23,512 bases of DNA. Source: RGIG3528 sp045629005. Lineage in GTDB: Bacteria > Bacillota > Clostridia > Lachnospirales > Lachnospiraceae. This document shows, one piece after another, positions 1 through 7,293 of this stretch (position 1 is its first letter; every line of letters begins with the position of its first letter). A program made the position numbers and the translations under genes. The notes beneath the pieces were generated by a model, which made no database searches, had not been told where the DNA came from, and saw only the letters and a list, made by a program, of their open reading frames with translations. The stretch covers positions 1-23,512 of the forward strand of contig JAZQQJ010000043.1 of NCBI GenBank assembly GCA_045629005.1, given 5' to 3'.

Positions 1-15
1 TCGCCTCCGGCTCGG

Positions 16-60
16 AAGAGAAAAAGGTACCGGGCTATAAAGCCCGGGACCCTTTCTCTT
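16..60 (-). terminator. Terminator of tRNA-Leu
   Basis: Read on the minus strand, an 11-bp GC-rich stem with one mismatch (arms around 27-37 and 42-52, loop TTAT) is followed by TTTTTCTCTT. The outer AAGAGAAA and TTTCTCTT flanks can also pair and lengthen the stem to 16-60. It lies directly 3' of the tRNA, so it is read as the tRNA's intrinsic terminator. The A-rich opposite flank could make it work in both directions. Confidence 0.8.
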
Positions 61-63
61 ACA

Positions 64-147
64 TGCAGAAGAAGGGACTTGAACCCTCACCCACGTTCGT
101 GGATATGAACCTGAATCATACGCGTATGCCAATTCCGCCACTTCTGC
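64..147 (-). tRNA. tRNA-Leu (anticodon CAG)
   Basis: On the minus strand this 84-nt segment folds as a class II tRNA. The acceptor stem is GCAGAAG/CTTCTGC with discriminator A, the D-loop contains GGCGGAATTGGCA, and the anticodon arm is TATGA-TTCAGGT-TCATA, giving anticodon CAG. A long variable arm (TCCACGAACGTGGG) and a T-arm GAGGG-TTCAAGT-CCCTT follow. The long variable arm and A73 fit leucine tRNA, reading CUG codons. CCA is not encoded; CTGCATG follows instead. It has its own promoter and terminator. I see no integrated element at its 3' end within the window. Confidence 0.95.
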
Positions 148-157
148 AAACGTTGAA

Positions 158-186
158 ATTTTACAACAACGTCTCATTATTGTCAA
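158..186 (-). promoter_or_regulatory. Promoter of tRNA-Leu
   Basis: The minus strand carries TTGACA (186-181), a 17-bp spacer and TAAAAT (163-158), placing the start about 5-10 bases before the tRNA 5' end at 147. The -35 box begins right after the plsY stop codon (188-190), so the tRNA can be transcribed independently of the upstream lipid operon. Confidence 0.75.
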
Positions 187-187
187 T

Positions 188-835
188 TCATTTTTTGAAG
201 AAGGAAAATTTGCTTTCCGTGCCTTTTACAAGGCGTTTGATGTTCTCCTTATGTCGCCATATCATAAGCAGGGCCGACAGGAAGGATATAATTATTGCAA
301 TCGGCTCTCCACCCGTAATAAGCAAAACAACAGGGCACGACAATATTGCTATCATTGTGGCCAGTGACATGTATTTTGTAGTAAAAAGGAAAATGCAAAG
401 GAGCGCAAATGCCACAAGGCCTGCACGCCAGTCAAGAAACCACACCGCTGCCATGTTTACGAGGAAGCCCTTGCCGCCTTGAAAGCGGTACCACACCGGA
501 AAATCATGTCCGATTGCGGCACAGAGTGCAGTATAGGCTATTCCGATTTGTCGAAGATTGCAGTCCAATTCGTTTATAACCGCATACTTCCCGAACAGAT
601 CTCCGAATATTGCAAGCAAAGCCACACATTTACCGATATCAAGTGCCATTACCACATATGCCCACTTGCCGCCGTAAACACGCTTGAAGTTCGTAAATCC
701 GGGATTACCGCTGCCTTTACCGCATGTTCTTATGTCTTCATGATATATTGCTTTTGAAAGAAGTATTGCCGGATTCAGTCCGGCAATAAGGTACGCCGTA
801 ACTCCGGCGCAGAAGAAAAGAAGTCCTAAACTCAT
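188..835 (-). CDS. plsY: Glycerol-3-phosphate acyltransferase PlsY
   Basis: This membrane enzyme transfers an acyl group from acyl-phosphate to sn-glycerol-3-phosphate, the first acylation step in phospholipid synthesis. All three family motifs are visible in the 215-aa product: GSGNPGFTNFKR (41-52), GHDFPVWYRFQGGKG (109-123) and RHKENIKRLVKGTES (194-208). They sit between hydrophobic helices, and the length is normal for PlsY. I chose the ATG at 835 because GGGAG lies just upstream; a TTG seven codons earlier has no ribosome site. It follows the FakA-like gene by 36 bases, so the kinase that makes acyl-phosphate and the enzyme that uses it are encoded together. The function is secure from the motifs; the coupling is inferred from gene order. 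Confidence 0.95.
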   Translation of the reverse strand: MSLGLLFFCAGVTAYLIAGLNPAILLSKAIYHEDIRTCGKGSGNPGFTNFKRVYGGKWAYVVMALDIGKCVALLAIFGDLFGKYAVINELDCNLRQIGIAYTALCAAIGHDFPVWYRFQGGKGFLVNMAAVWFLDWRAGLVAFALLCIFLFTTKYMSLATMIAILSCPVVLLITGGEPIAIIISFLSALLMIWRHKENIKRLVKGTESKFSFFKK

Positions 836-871
836 ATCACTCCCAAATAATAGCAATGCTAAAATGCCTTA

Positions 872-2536
872 TCATTCCAAAATTATCTCAAAGTCATAAA
901 CATCCTGACCGCCGTCAATCTCATAGAGCTCTGTGCGAGGATATTTCTGCTTAACAAGCGTTCTGAAACCGTTTTTGTCTTCGTTGGAAGCTGTAGCTCC
1001 GTATATCGCTATCATAACTTCGTAATTGCCTGCATCAAGTTTCTCGAGCATTTGTGCAGCAGTATCAAGCTTTGCCTTTGCATCGCACAGCATACTTTTA
1101 CCTGAAAAACCGATGTAATCGCCTGTATGAATATCAATTGCATCAATGTTGGCATCACGAATGGACTTAGTAATCTGGCCCGTAACAACGCCTTCCATTG
1201 CTTCGTTCATCATGCTTACTATCTCGTCTTCATCACCCGAATCGTATGAAAGCATGGAAAGAGCGGCATATCCGTCGCCGACGCTCTTTGAAGGAATTAC
1301 ATAAACCTTTGAATGTTCATACATGCTTCCCGCAAGCTGAGCTGCCATCATAATGTTTCCGTTATTGGGAAGCACAAAAACCGTCTGCGCGTAAACCTTG
1401 TCAAAGGCTTCAATAAACTCTTCAGAGGAAGGATTGTTACCCTGACCGCCATTTATAACGAAGTCTGCACCAAGGTCTAAAAATGTCTGCTTTATTCCTT
1501 CGCCTTCCGCAACAGCGATTGTTGCAAAACGTTTTCTTTCCTTTGCCTCTGCAGCTTCTGCGGAATAAACATCGTCCTCTTCATCAGCAATAGTATCGTT
1601 ATGCTGTAAAGTCATGTTTTCGATTTTAACAGTAAGGAATTCGCCGAACTGCCTGCAGAATTCAAGCACAGCTCCCGGTGTCATTGTATGGACATGAATC
1701 TTAACTATTGTACCGGTTTTAAAAGCTACTATCGAATCTCCGATAGTGTTAAGATAGTCGGTTATTTGGGAAATGTCGAAGTTTTCCGCATCGACCTTAC
1801 AGTTTTGAAGCTGAAGAAGGAACTCCGTGCAATAGCCGAATTCCATAACGGAATCCGCTGTAAAAGCAGATGTGTCGACTGTCTTAACACTCGTTGCAAT
1901 CTCGGCATCCTTAATCTCCTCGCCAAGAAGAGTTTTTTTCATGCCGTCAATGATATAAACAAGTCCCGCACCTCCGGAATCTATAACTCCGGCCTCCTTA
2001 AGAACTGCCAAAAGGTCAGGCGTACGTTTCAAGGATCGGTTCATTTCATCAAGAACATCTGAGAAAAAGCTTTCCAGTGTGCTGCTGTCGGTAATTCTGG
2101 AGCATCCGTACTCAACACCCTCACGTGCAACCGTAAGAATGGTGCCCTCCGTAGGCTTCATAACCGATTCATAGGCACGACGCACACCGGACTTCAGTGC
2201 AAAGCCGACAGTCCTGACATCTGCATAATCCTGCCCCGTAAATCCCTTTGCAATACCTGCAAAAAATTGTGAAAGAATAACTCCGGAATTGCCTCTTGCA
2301 GAAAGAAGCATTCCTGTGGCAATTGTATCGGAAACATCCGAAAGTGCCTCTGAGTCATTGCCTTTTGTTGCATTAACTCCGCCCGCAATTGTCAGGCTCA
2401 TATTTTCGCCCGTATCACCATCCGGAATAGGAAATACATTCAATTCATTTACCGTTTCCGCATTAGCCCTAAGATTTGCGGCTCCTCCATATACAAGCGA
2501 GGAATACAGCGGCCCGGATAAACGTGTTGTAGCCAT
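872..2536 (-). CDS. fakA: DAK2-domain fatty acid kinase FakA-like protein (YloV family)
   Basis: Fatty acid kinase subunit A phosphorylates a fatty acid held by a FakB (DegV-fold) partner, giving acyl-phosphate. The 554-aa product has an N-terminal DhaL/DAK2 nucleotide domain with the Mg-ATP motif NVFPIPDGDTGENM (33-46), whose aspartates D39 and D41 bind metal. A middle domain and a C-terminal DegV-like domain follow (GGQGNNPSSEEF and VLPNNGNIMMAA regions). Length and order match YloV/FakA. The ATG at 2536 is preferred because GAGGTGG precedes it; a TTG four codons upstream lies inside that ribosome site. The gene begins 12 bases after the DegV gene and precedes plsY. Family assignment is strong; fatty-acid specificity is inferred from the neighbours. 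Confidence 0.9.
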   Translation of the reverse strand: MATTRLSGPLYSSLVYGGAANLRANAETVNELNVFPIPDGDTGENMSLTIAGGVNATKGNDSEALSDVSDTIATGMLLSARGNSGVILSQFFAGIAKGFTGQDYADVRTVGFALKSGVRRAYESVMKPTEGTILTVAREGVEYGCSRITDSSTLESFFSDVLDEMNRSLKRTPDLLAVLKEAGVIDSGGAGLVYIIDGMKKTLLGEEIKDAEIATSVKTVDTSAFTADSVMEFGYCTEFLLQLQNCKVDAENFDISQITDYLNTIGDSIVAFKTGTIVKIHVHTMTPGAVLEFCRQFGEFLTVKIENMTLQHNDTIADEEDDVYSAEAAEAKERKRFATIAVAEGEGIKQTFLDLGADFVINGGQGNNPSSEEFIEAFDKVYAQTVFVLPNNGNIMMAAQLAGSMYEHSKVYVIPSKSVGDGYAALSMLSYDSGDEDEIVSMMNEAMEGVVTGQITKSIRDANIDAIDIHTGDYIGFSGKSMLCDAKAKLDTAAQMLEKLDAGNYEVMIAIYGATASNEDKNGFRTLVKQKYPRTELYEIDGGQDVYDFEIILE

Positions 2537-2548
2537 AACCCACCTCAA

Positions 2549-3433
2549 TTAACCAATAAATGTAACCTCTTTGCCTACCGCATAAACCGCAAGCGCATCC
2601 GGCCCAATGGACGCACCGATAATCGGTCCAATGTAGGTAATATATGTTTCTCGAGGATTGATAATTTCTTTTACCATATCCTCAACGATCTTTGCCTCAT
2701 CGTAACAGTCGGCATGAACAATATATACTGTCTGGTCCTTGGCATCTCCCATTACATCTTTAAGGAGATTAACAATTTCATGCATAGAATTCTGTCTGCC
2801 CTTTACTTTCTTAAGGGCAGTCTGGCTGCCTTCTGCGTCTGCAATAATAATAGGCTTTACACCAAGAAGATTACCGAAGAATGCAGCTGAAGCCTTAATT
2901 CTTCCCGCTCTCTTCATATAGTCAAGAGAGTGTACCGTGCAGAACTCGTTGATGATATTACGCTCTGCCATAATTTTCTCGTAAATCTCCTTCGCACTGA
3001 GTCCATCGTTTCTGTACTGTGCGGCACGCATTGCAAGCATGCCCTCACCAAGACTCGCGTTAAGAGAATCTATAACAAAAATGTTCAGCTCAGGATTCTT
3101 TTCCATCATTTCCTTTGCAACAACGTAGCCGGTGTTTACAGAGCCGGACTGCTTCGTTGAACATCCGATGTAAACAATGTCGTAGCCCTGGTCTGCATAG
3201 ACGCTGAAGCCACGTTGAAACTCAGCAAGCGGAACCTGCGTTGTGAGGAAACGTCCGCCTTCTCGCATTGTCTCATAAAACTCATGCGCGGAAATGTACT
3301 CCCAGTCAAGACTTGCGGGTGTTTCCTTTCCCTCAAACTCTGTGTTCATCTTAACGTAATCAATATCATATTTGTCGCGAAGCTCCTTATTCAAATCAGA
3401 GCATGAATCCGTAAGAATCTTAACCTGTCTCAT
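2549..3433 (-). CDS. DegV family protein, FakB-like fatty-acid-binding partner
   Basis: DegV-fold proteins bind a fatty acid and present it to FakA for phosphorylation. The 294-aa product shows family landmarks: TDSCSDL (8-14), a TTQVP segment (64-68) where TSQPS is usual, HSLDYMKRAGRI (168-179), and a C-terminal IGPIIGASIGPDAL (268-281). In that last motif the usual GxHxGPG histidine, which contacts the fatty-acid head group in FakB proteins, is replaced by Ser275, and the second Gly by Asp. The ligand or its handling may therefore differ. The start has a strong GAGGAGG site 5 bases upstream. It is the first gene of the operon with the FakA-like gene and plsY. Confidence 0.88.
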   Translation of the reverse strand: MRQVKILTDSCSDLNKELRDKYDIDYVKMNTEFEGKETPASLDWEYISAHEFYETMREGGRFLTTQVPLAEFQRGFSVYADQGYDIVYIGCSTKQSGSVNTGYVVAKEMMEKNPELNIFVIDSLNASLGEGMLAMRAAQYRNDGLSAKEIYEKIMAERNIINEFCTVHSLDYMKRAGRIKASAAFFGNLLGVKPIIIADAEGSQTALKKVKGRQNSMHEIVNLLKDVMGDAKDQTVYIVHADCYDEAKIVEDMVKEIINPRETYITYIGPIIGASIGPDALAVYAVGKEVTFIG

Positions 3434-3467
3434 TTTTGCCTCCTCTAAAGGTAGTTATGTATGAACA

Positions 3468-3495
3468 ATTATATCTTTCAGAATACATGTTTCAA
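3468..3495 (-). promoter_or_regulatory. Promoter of the DegV-FakA-PlsY operon
   Basis: Minus-strand TTGAAA (3495-3490), 16-bp spacer, TATAAT (3473-3468), about 35 bases before the DegV start codon and just downstream of the TetR gene's terminator. It is the only good promoter seen for the three-gene operon. Confidence 0.7.
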
Positions 3496-3497
3496 CT

Positions 3498-3536
3498 CAA
3501 AAAACAAGGGCTTTCCTCAAAATAGAAGGAAGCCCT
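3498..3536 (-). terminator. Terminator of the TetR gene
   Basis: On the minus strand a stem GGGCTTCCT / AGGAAAGCCC (one bulge) is followed by TTGTTTTTTG. It separates the TetR transcript from the DegV operon promoter and overlaps the -35 flank of that promoter only at its edge. Confidence 0.8.
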
Positions 3537-3580
3537 GCAATCTATGCAAATTTGCGCATTTTGCCAATTTTATACTAAAG

Positions 3581-4144
3581 TTATTTCGTACCCATAATTC
3601 TGCTTAAAACATATATCTCCATAACACCGTTAAATGCCCTGCTTATGCCGTCTATAACAGCATTCTCATCCAACGTCATTCTGCTTGATATAAAACGAAG
3701 GAAAAAGCCAAGAAGCGCATAAGAACAAATATCGACAATGCTGTTCAGTGTAGCTTCGTCAAGTTCGCTGTCTACGGATTTGCGTTGCGCGAGATGTAAA
3801 ATCGCATCGTGAAGCGAGGTGTAAACATATTTTTCCAGATATTCACGCGAAAGAGAGTCGGAAATATGATATACGATGTTCGGATGATCCTTCAGTTCCC
3901 TAAGAACCGCTTTGAAAGTGTTCTCCCATCCTACATTTTCTCCCAAGTTCTCGAGAAACCTTTTTGAAACTGCCGTAAACCAGTGCTCAAGCAGTTCATA
4001 TATATCTTTGTAATGGTAGTAAAAAGTGTTCGGACTGATATCACACCTTTTTGTAAGGGCGGAAACCGTAATCTTATCGAAAGGCATAGTCTCAAGCATT
4101 TCTTCGAACGTCTGGAATATAAGTTTTTCAGTATATCTGGCCAT
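3581..4144 (-). CDS. TetR/AcrR family transcriptional regulator
   Basis: A predicted DNA-binding repressor of 187 aa. The N-terminal helix-turn-helix covers about residues 23-45 (ITVSALTKRCDISPNTFYYH, then YKD), the typical TetR recognition-helix pattern ending in F-Y-x-H-Y. The C-terminal part is an all-helical ligand-binding and dimerisation domain resembling the DhaS-like (TetR_C) group. The start at 4144 follows GGAGCAGCATAT; an upstream in-frame extension of 19 codons has no ribosome site. It is transcribed divergently from the lipoprotein gene at 4261 and lies upstream of, but is terminated before, the fatty-acid kinase operon. Targets cannot be read from sequence; either neighbour is possible. 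Confidence 0.88.
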   Translation of the reverse strand: MARYTEKLIFQTFEEMLETMPFDKITVSALTKRCDISPNTFYYHYKDIYELLEHWFTAVSKRFLENLGENVGWENTFKAVLRELKDHPNIVYHISDSLSREYLEKYVYTSLHDAILHLAQRKSVDSELDEATLNSIVDICSYALLGFFLRFISSRMTLDENAVIDGISRAFNGVMEIYVLSRIMGTK

Positions 4145-4172
4145 ATATGCTGCTCCTTTACAGTACCGGAAA

Positions 4173-4201
4173 ATTATAACGTATGTGTGGTAAAAAAGCA
4201 A
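4173..4201 (-). promoter_or_regulatory. Promoter of the TetR gene
   Basis: Minus-strand TTGCTT (4201-4196), 17-bp spacer, TATAAT (4178-4173), about 30 bases before the TetR ATG at 4144. The -10 is perfect and the -35 weak. Confidence 0.55.
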
Positions 4202-4225
4202 TGAAACCTATCCTCAAAACACTTC

Positions 4226-4253
4226 TTGAATCTGGACGTATTTTGTGTAAAAT
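4226..4253 (+). promoter_or_regulatory. Promoter of the lipoprotein gene (leaderless candidate)
   Basis: Plus-strand TTGAAT (4226-4231), 16-bp spacer, TAAAAT (4248-4253). The expected start, about 7 bases after the -10, falls on or next to the ATG at 4261. No Shine-Dalgarno sequence lies between them. Confidence 0.5.
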
Positions 4254-4260
4254 ATCTACT

Positions 4261-5157
4261 ATGAAGAATAGAAAATTACTTTACAGAATAATAAATAAGA
4301 TTACCATAATCAGCGTACTTACGGCCTGCATCGGCCTTTCGTCCGGCTGTAGCTGTGCCCGTGGCACGAGCGTTGTCCAGCCGCCGGTTGTGACCGAATC
4401 ACCGGTTGCACCGGAGGTGACAAATCCCCCTGTGACAGACATCCCTGCGGATTCGCCAACATCTGTAGTAACTCCGACCTCGACATCCACTCCGACTCCG
4501 ACAAACACACCGGAGCCCACAAGTACACCGGAGCCTACGAATACACCGGTCCCGACAGACACTCCCACACCGGCTGCAACATCGACACCGACAAGTTCTC
4601 CTACTCCGACTGATACGCCGACTCCCGCCGCAACGTCAACACCGACAAGTACGCCCGTTCCGACAGACACTCCCACACCCAACGTTACCTCGGAGGTTGT
4701 TGAGAATTATGCTTCTTTGGATGACATTCCCGTACCGGGTCTTTTCGAAACAACGGATATAACATCGACCTACAAAATAGTAATTCCCGACTTTTTTGAT
4801 AAAGTTGAGTTCAAGGTTGATGAATCAACTATAAAGTCTTTGTACACTTCTTCCGATTCAGAAGATATAGCCATTGATATTGTCTATACACTCAATACGA
4901 ACGTTGAGACACTTTATAAAGGATATCATCTGAATCGTCCAGACGAAATCGTACTTGAGGAGCGTACTGATGGCTTATTCGTTCACACAGAGGCTGTTAA
5001 CGTTCAAATAAACGGAGCTCTCGTAGGGCTGTCCGACAGTCAGGATATTCCTGCCGTTATGTCCGTTATCTACAGGCGTTATGGCGTAGGAACGGACTTT
5101 CCCGTTCCGGCAGTGCATTTTTTCATATACAAGGTAACAGAGGTACAACATGACTGA
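4261..5157 (+). CDS. Secreted lipoprotein with Thr/Pro-rich linker
   Basis: From the ATG at 4261 the product is 298 aa. Basic residues (KNRK) and a hydrophobic core are followed by two possible lipobox cysteines: C23 in LTAC, which is canonical, and C30 in LSSGC. Residues about 40-141 form a Thr/Pro/Ser linker with two copies of an 18-aa unit. Residues about 147-298 form a globular domain I do not recognise. The protein is probably lipid-anchored, with the domain held away from the membrane. Longer in-frame starts (4183, 4201) have no ribosome site and would bury the signal peptide. The stop overlaps the start of the next gene by 8 bases. Function unknown. Confidence 0.8.
   Translation: MKNRKLLYRIINKITIISVLTACIGLSSGCSCARGTSVVQPPVVTESPVAPEVTNPPVTDIPADSPTSVVTPTSTSTPTPTNTPEPTSTPEPTNTPVPTDTPTPAATSTPTSSPTPTDTPTPAATSTPTSTPVPTDTPTPNVTSEVVENYASLDDIPVPGLFETTDITSTYKIVIPDFFDKVEFKVDESTIKSLYTSSDSEDIAIDIVYTLNTNVETLYKGYHLNRPDEIVLEERTDGLFVHTEAVNVQINGALVGLSDSQDIPAVMSVIYRRYGVGTDFPVPAVHFFIYKVTEVQHD
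4561..4668 (+). repeat. Two in-frame 54-bp repeats in the lipoprotein linker
   Basis: Residues 101-118 and 119-136 of the lipoprotein are two copies of an 18-aa unit beginning TPTPAATSTPTS and ending PTD, with differences only at two or three positions. The DNA copies (4561-4614 and 4615-4668) differ at many third codon positions, so the repeat is kept at protein level. The flanking linker is similarly TP-rich but less regular. Confidence 0.85.
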
Positions 5158-5923
5158 GAAAATCGAAGAAATCATGAAAAAAATACACATCTACCTTGCT
5201 AATTGCAAGGAGAGTGCATATTCCAGCGAGGATGTTATCATTTCAAAGAAGCGTCTTATAGCCCTTCTTGATGAACTTAATCAGGCGGTTTTTGAAGTAT
5301 GTGAGCAGTATGAAGCCACAAAAGAGGCAAAAGCCAAAGCATTAAGTGCAGCAGAACGTCAGGCCTCCGATATTAAACAGGATGCTCTCGACAGAGCTCA
5401 GGACATCTATGCTGCATCTCTCATCTATATGGACGATGCAATCACGTCCATGCGTAATTCCTTGGAATACTCCTATCTCAAGGTCCGCCAGGAGTACAAC
5501 GATCTTATCAAGAACTATGAAGATAAGCTTGCAAGCCTTAACTCCGACGAAGGAGAACTTAAGACCATGCTTTCAAACATGGGAGAATCTCAGATGTACC
5601 TTCGTATTATCGAAGATATGAAAGAAAAACGTAAAACTCCCGAAGAGAAAAAGCTTGAAGAACGTCGTGAAGAAATCAAATCAACACTTATCGGTGAGGT
5701 TACTTCTTACGAAACACTTGCAGTTCCCGAGGACGGCATTGAAAAAGACCCCACCGATTCCGGAGTAACAATCGAAGTACATGATGCTCCAAAGCTTGCC
5801 GAGGTTTCCACAAAAAGCAAACGTAAGCTTGAGGGTTTTCTTAAAAAATTCCAGAAGCCCAACTTTGAGGATGACGACGAAGAAGTGAAGCCAAACGAAG
5901 AAGCCGTAGACGAAAACTATTAA
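5150..5923 (+). CDS. Coiled-coil protein of unknown function
   Basis: A 257-aa soluble protein without signal peptide or membrane segment. Residues about 30-180 are rich in Lys, Glu, Ala and Leu in a heptad-like pattern (for example ATKEAKAKALSAAERQASD), consistent with a long coiled coil. The C-terminal 75 residues are acidic and likely disordered. Such proteins are often labelled as ATPase-subunit-like or DivIVA-like in Clostridia, but I see no conserved DivIVA N-terminus and do not assign that function. AGAGGT lies 6 bases before the ATG, which is inside the last codons of the lipoprotein gene, so the two are probably translationally coupled and may act at the same envelope site. Confidence 0.8.
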   Translation: MTEKIEEIMKKIHIYLANCKESAYSSEDVIISKKRLIALLDELNQAVFEVCEQYEATKEAKAKALSAAERQASDIKQDALDRAQDIYAASLIYMDDAITSMRNSLEYSYLKVRQEYNDLIKNYEDKLASLNSDEGELKTMLSNMGESQMYLRIIEDMKEKRKTPEEKKLEERREEIKSTLIGEVTSYETLAVPEDGIEKDPTDSGVTIEVHDAPKLAEVSTKSKRKLEGFLKKFQKPNFEDDDEEVKPNEEAVDENY

Positions 5924-5936
5924 TTACTTTCATCAT

Positions 5937-5970
5937 AAAACCCCCGTTTCTTATTTGAAACGGGGGTTTT
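5937..5970. terminator. Bidirectional intrinsic terminator
   Basis: A perfect 14-bp stem (AAAACCCCCGTTTC / GAAACGGGGGTTTT, loop TTATTT) lies between the convergent coiled-coil gene (plus) and thioredoxin gene (minus). The T run serves the plus strand; the A run on the other side gives a T run on the minus strand, so it can end both transcripts. Confidence 0.93.
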
Positions 5971-6053
5971 GAATATCATTATTTTGAGTGAATGCAGAAA
6001 AAGGTGAATGTCAAAGCTCGCAATCGCCTCGCCTGCCGCATTTATATAAAGAA

Positions 6054-6362
6054 TTATTTCAATAATGCCAGCACATTTTCTTTAGGCATGCTTCCGACCG
6101 CTTTATTTACAACTTGACCGTTCTTGAACACAAGAAGCATCGGAATACTCATAACCTGAAATTGCTCAGCGAGTTCTTCCTCGTCATCAACATTCACTTT
6201 GCACACCTTAACTTCGTTTGCATATTCTTCGGATATCTCCTTTATAACAGGTGCAAGCATTTTGCAGGGACCGCACCAGGTTGCCCAGAAATCAACAAGC
6301 ACAGGCTTGTCGGCCTTCAATACTTCATTTTCAAAATTATCCTTTGTAAGTGTTATTTCCAT
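6054..6362 (-). CDS. trxA: Thioredoxin
   Basis: A cytosolic disulfide reductase of 102 aa, the usual length. The active site WCGPCK places the redox cysteines at C30 and C33 after the FWATW strand, and the cis-proline loop is SIPMLLVF (P74) where Ile-Pro-Thr is more common. The ribosome site AGGAAAGG lies upstream of the ATG. It is the last gene of a three-gene operon, 12 bases after the Cys-rich U32-like gene, and ends before the shared bidirectional terminator. The neighbour contains seven cysteines in one segment, so a redox or partner relationship is possible but not shown. Confidence 0.97.
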   Translation of the reverse strand: MEITLTKDNFENEVLKADKPVLVDFWATWCGPCKMLAPVIKEISEEYANEVKVCKVNVDDEEELAEQFQVMSIPMLLVFKNGQVVNKAVGSMPKENVLALLK

Positions 6363-6374
6363 ATATTTCCTTTC

Positions 6375-7289
6375 CTAAAATAAATCCAATGTGTTATCAA
6401 GATATATTGCTTCTCTGACATTAATTTGATGCTCGGGCTTTGTCATGTAGTAAAGCAGAAACTCAAGAACCAATGCACTTCCAAGGCTTCTGCCTTCTAT
6501 TTTGAAGTTTGAAAAGCCCATTGGCATATATGTATTTACAATATCATTTACGCCTATGAAACCGGGGTTTTGCATTGCCTTTGAGAATCTGTAGCCATCC
6601 TTACTGTCTTGCGATGTGCACCGGTGCTCAGGGCAGTCTTCTCCAAGTGCTTTTCTGCTGACGTTTTCATAGCATGCTTTTCTATCTATACATCCGAATG
6701 AGCAACATTCGTTGCATAAAAACTCAACCTTTTCCTTCTGCTCCTTCGCAAGTGCATTAAGGCTGCCGAAATCCTTATTCAGCCTGAAATCCGGCACAAC
6801 ATACCTGAACTCTTCTCTGTTTAGCTCCGCTGCCAGCTCATCAAATGCCGTAATTACCTTTGTTGTTGACGAAACAAGATACAAATCAGGGTAATGCTCC
6901 TTTAAATACTCAAGAAGAACGTCCGAATGAACGATAACACCGTTTTGAACGTCTGTTCCCTTTCTTTCCAACATTTTGCAAAGGTTATTGCATTTTCTGT
7001 CGCCCAGATGCTTTTCAGTAAGTAATGAATTGCTGAATGTAAGCCGGGAGGAGATTTTGTATTTGTTCATCAAGGTGAAAACCTTTTCTTCTATACCATT
7101 TTCACCAAATCCGATCCTTCCGCCGCCCCAAAGAGAGTCCATCGGTGCACCGTAAATCGAACCAATATCGCACCAGTCATAAAAGTATTCGCGGTGTGAA
7201 TAAAACAACGGTAGAAAAACCTTATAAAGCTCGTAAAACTCGAAGAGTCCGGGAAGATGAAAATATGCTTTTGTTACATTTCCTGACAT
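6375..7289 (-). CDS. Cys-rich U32-peptidase-like protein, function unknown
   Basis: The 304-aa product has no clear signal peptide. Its C-terminal half contains a cluster of seven cysteines (C192, C195, C196, C200, C206, C219, C224) followed by GFSNFKIEGR (258-267). The FKIEGR string and a preceding cysteine group recall the U32 'peptidase' family (UbiU/UbiV, RlhA, TrhP), whose members bind a [4Fe-4S] cluster and are often RNA- or quinone-modification factors rather than proteases. The N-terminal half (IGSIYGAPMDSLWGGGRIGF) is not a region I recognise. It starts 4 bases after the metallo-beta-lactamase gene stop with only a weak ribosome site, suggesting coupling. The family link is tentative. 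Confidence 0.6.
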   Translation of the reverse strand: MSGNVTKAYFHLPGLFEFYELYKVFLPLFYSHREYFYDWCDIGSIYGAPMDSLWGGGRIGFGENGIEEKVFTLMNKYKISSRLTFSNSLLTEKHLGDRKCNNLCKMLERKGTDVQNGVIVHSDVLLEYLKEHYPDLYLVSSTTKVITAFDELAAELNREEFRYVVPDFRLNKDFGSLNALAKEQKEKVEFLCNECCSFGCIDRKACYENVSRKALGEDCPEHRCTSQDSKDGYRFSKAMQNPGFIGVNDIVNTYMPMGFSNFKIEGRSLGSALVLEFLLYYMTKPEHQINVREAIYLDNTLDLF

Positions 7290-7293
7290 ATAG

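Noticed and set aside
188..856. Upstream TTG starts for plsY and likewise for fakA, citrate synthase and the nitroreductase gene
   Set aside because: In each case an ATG a few codons downstream has correctly spaced Shine-Dalgarno bases, which the TTG start would overlap or lack.
4281..4682. Long minus-strand Val/Gly-rich open frame
   Set aside because: Antisense shadow of the Thr/Pro codons in the lipoprotein linker; no ribosome site.
5150..5923. DivIVA or V-ATPase subunit H
   Set aside because: Only generic coiled-coil composition supports it; the conserved DivIVA N-terminal membrane-binding pattern is not visible.
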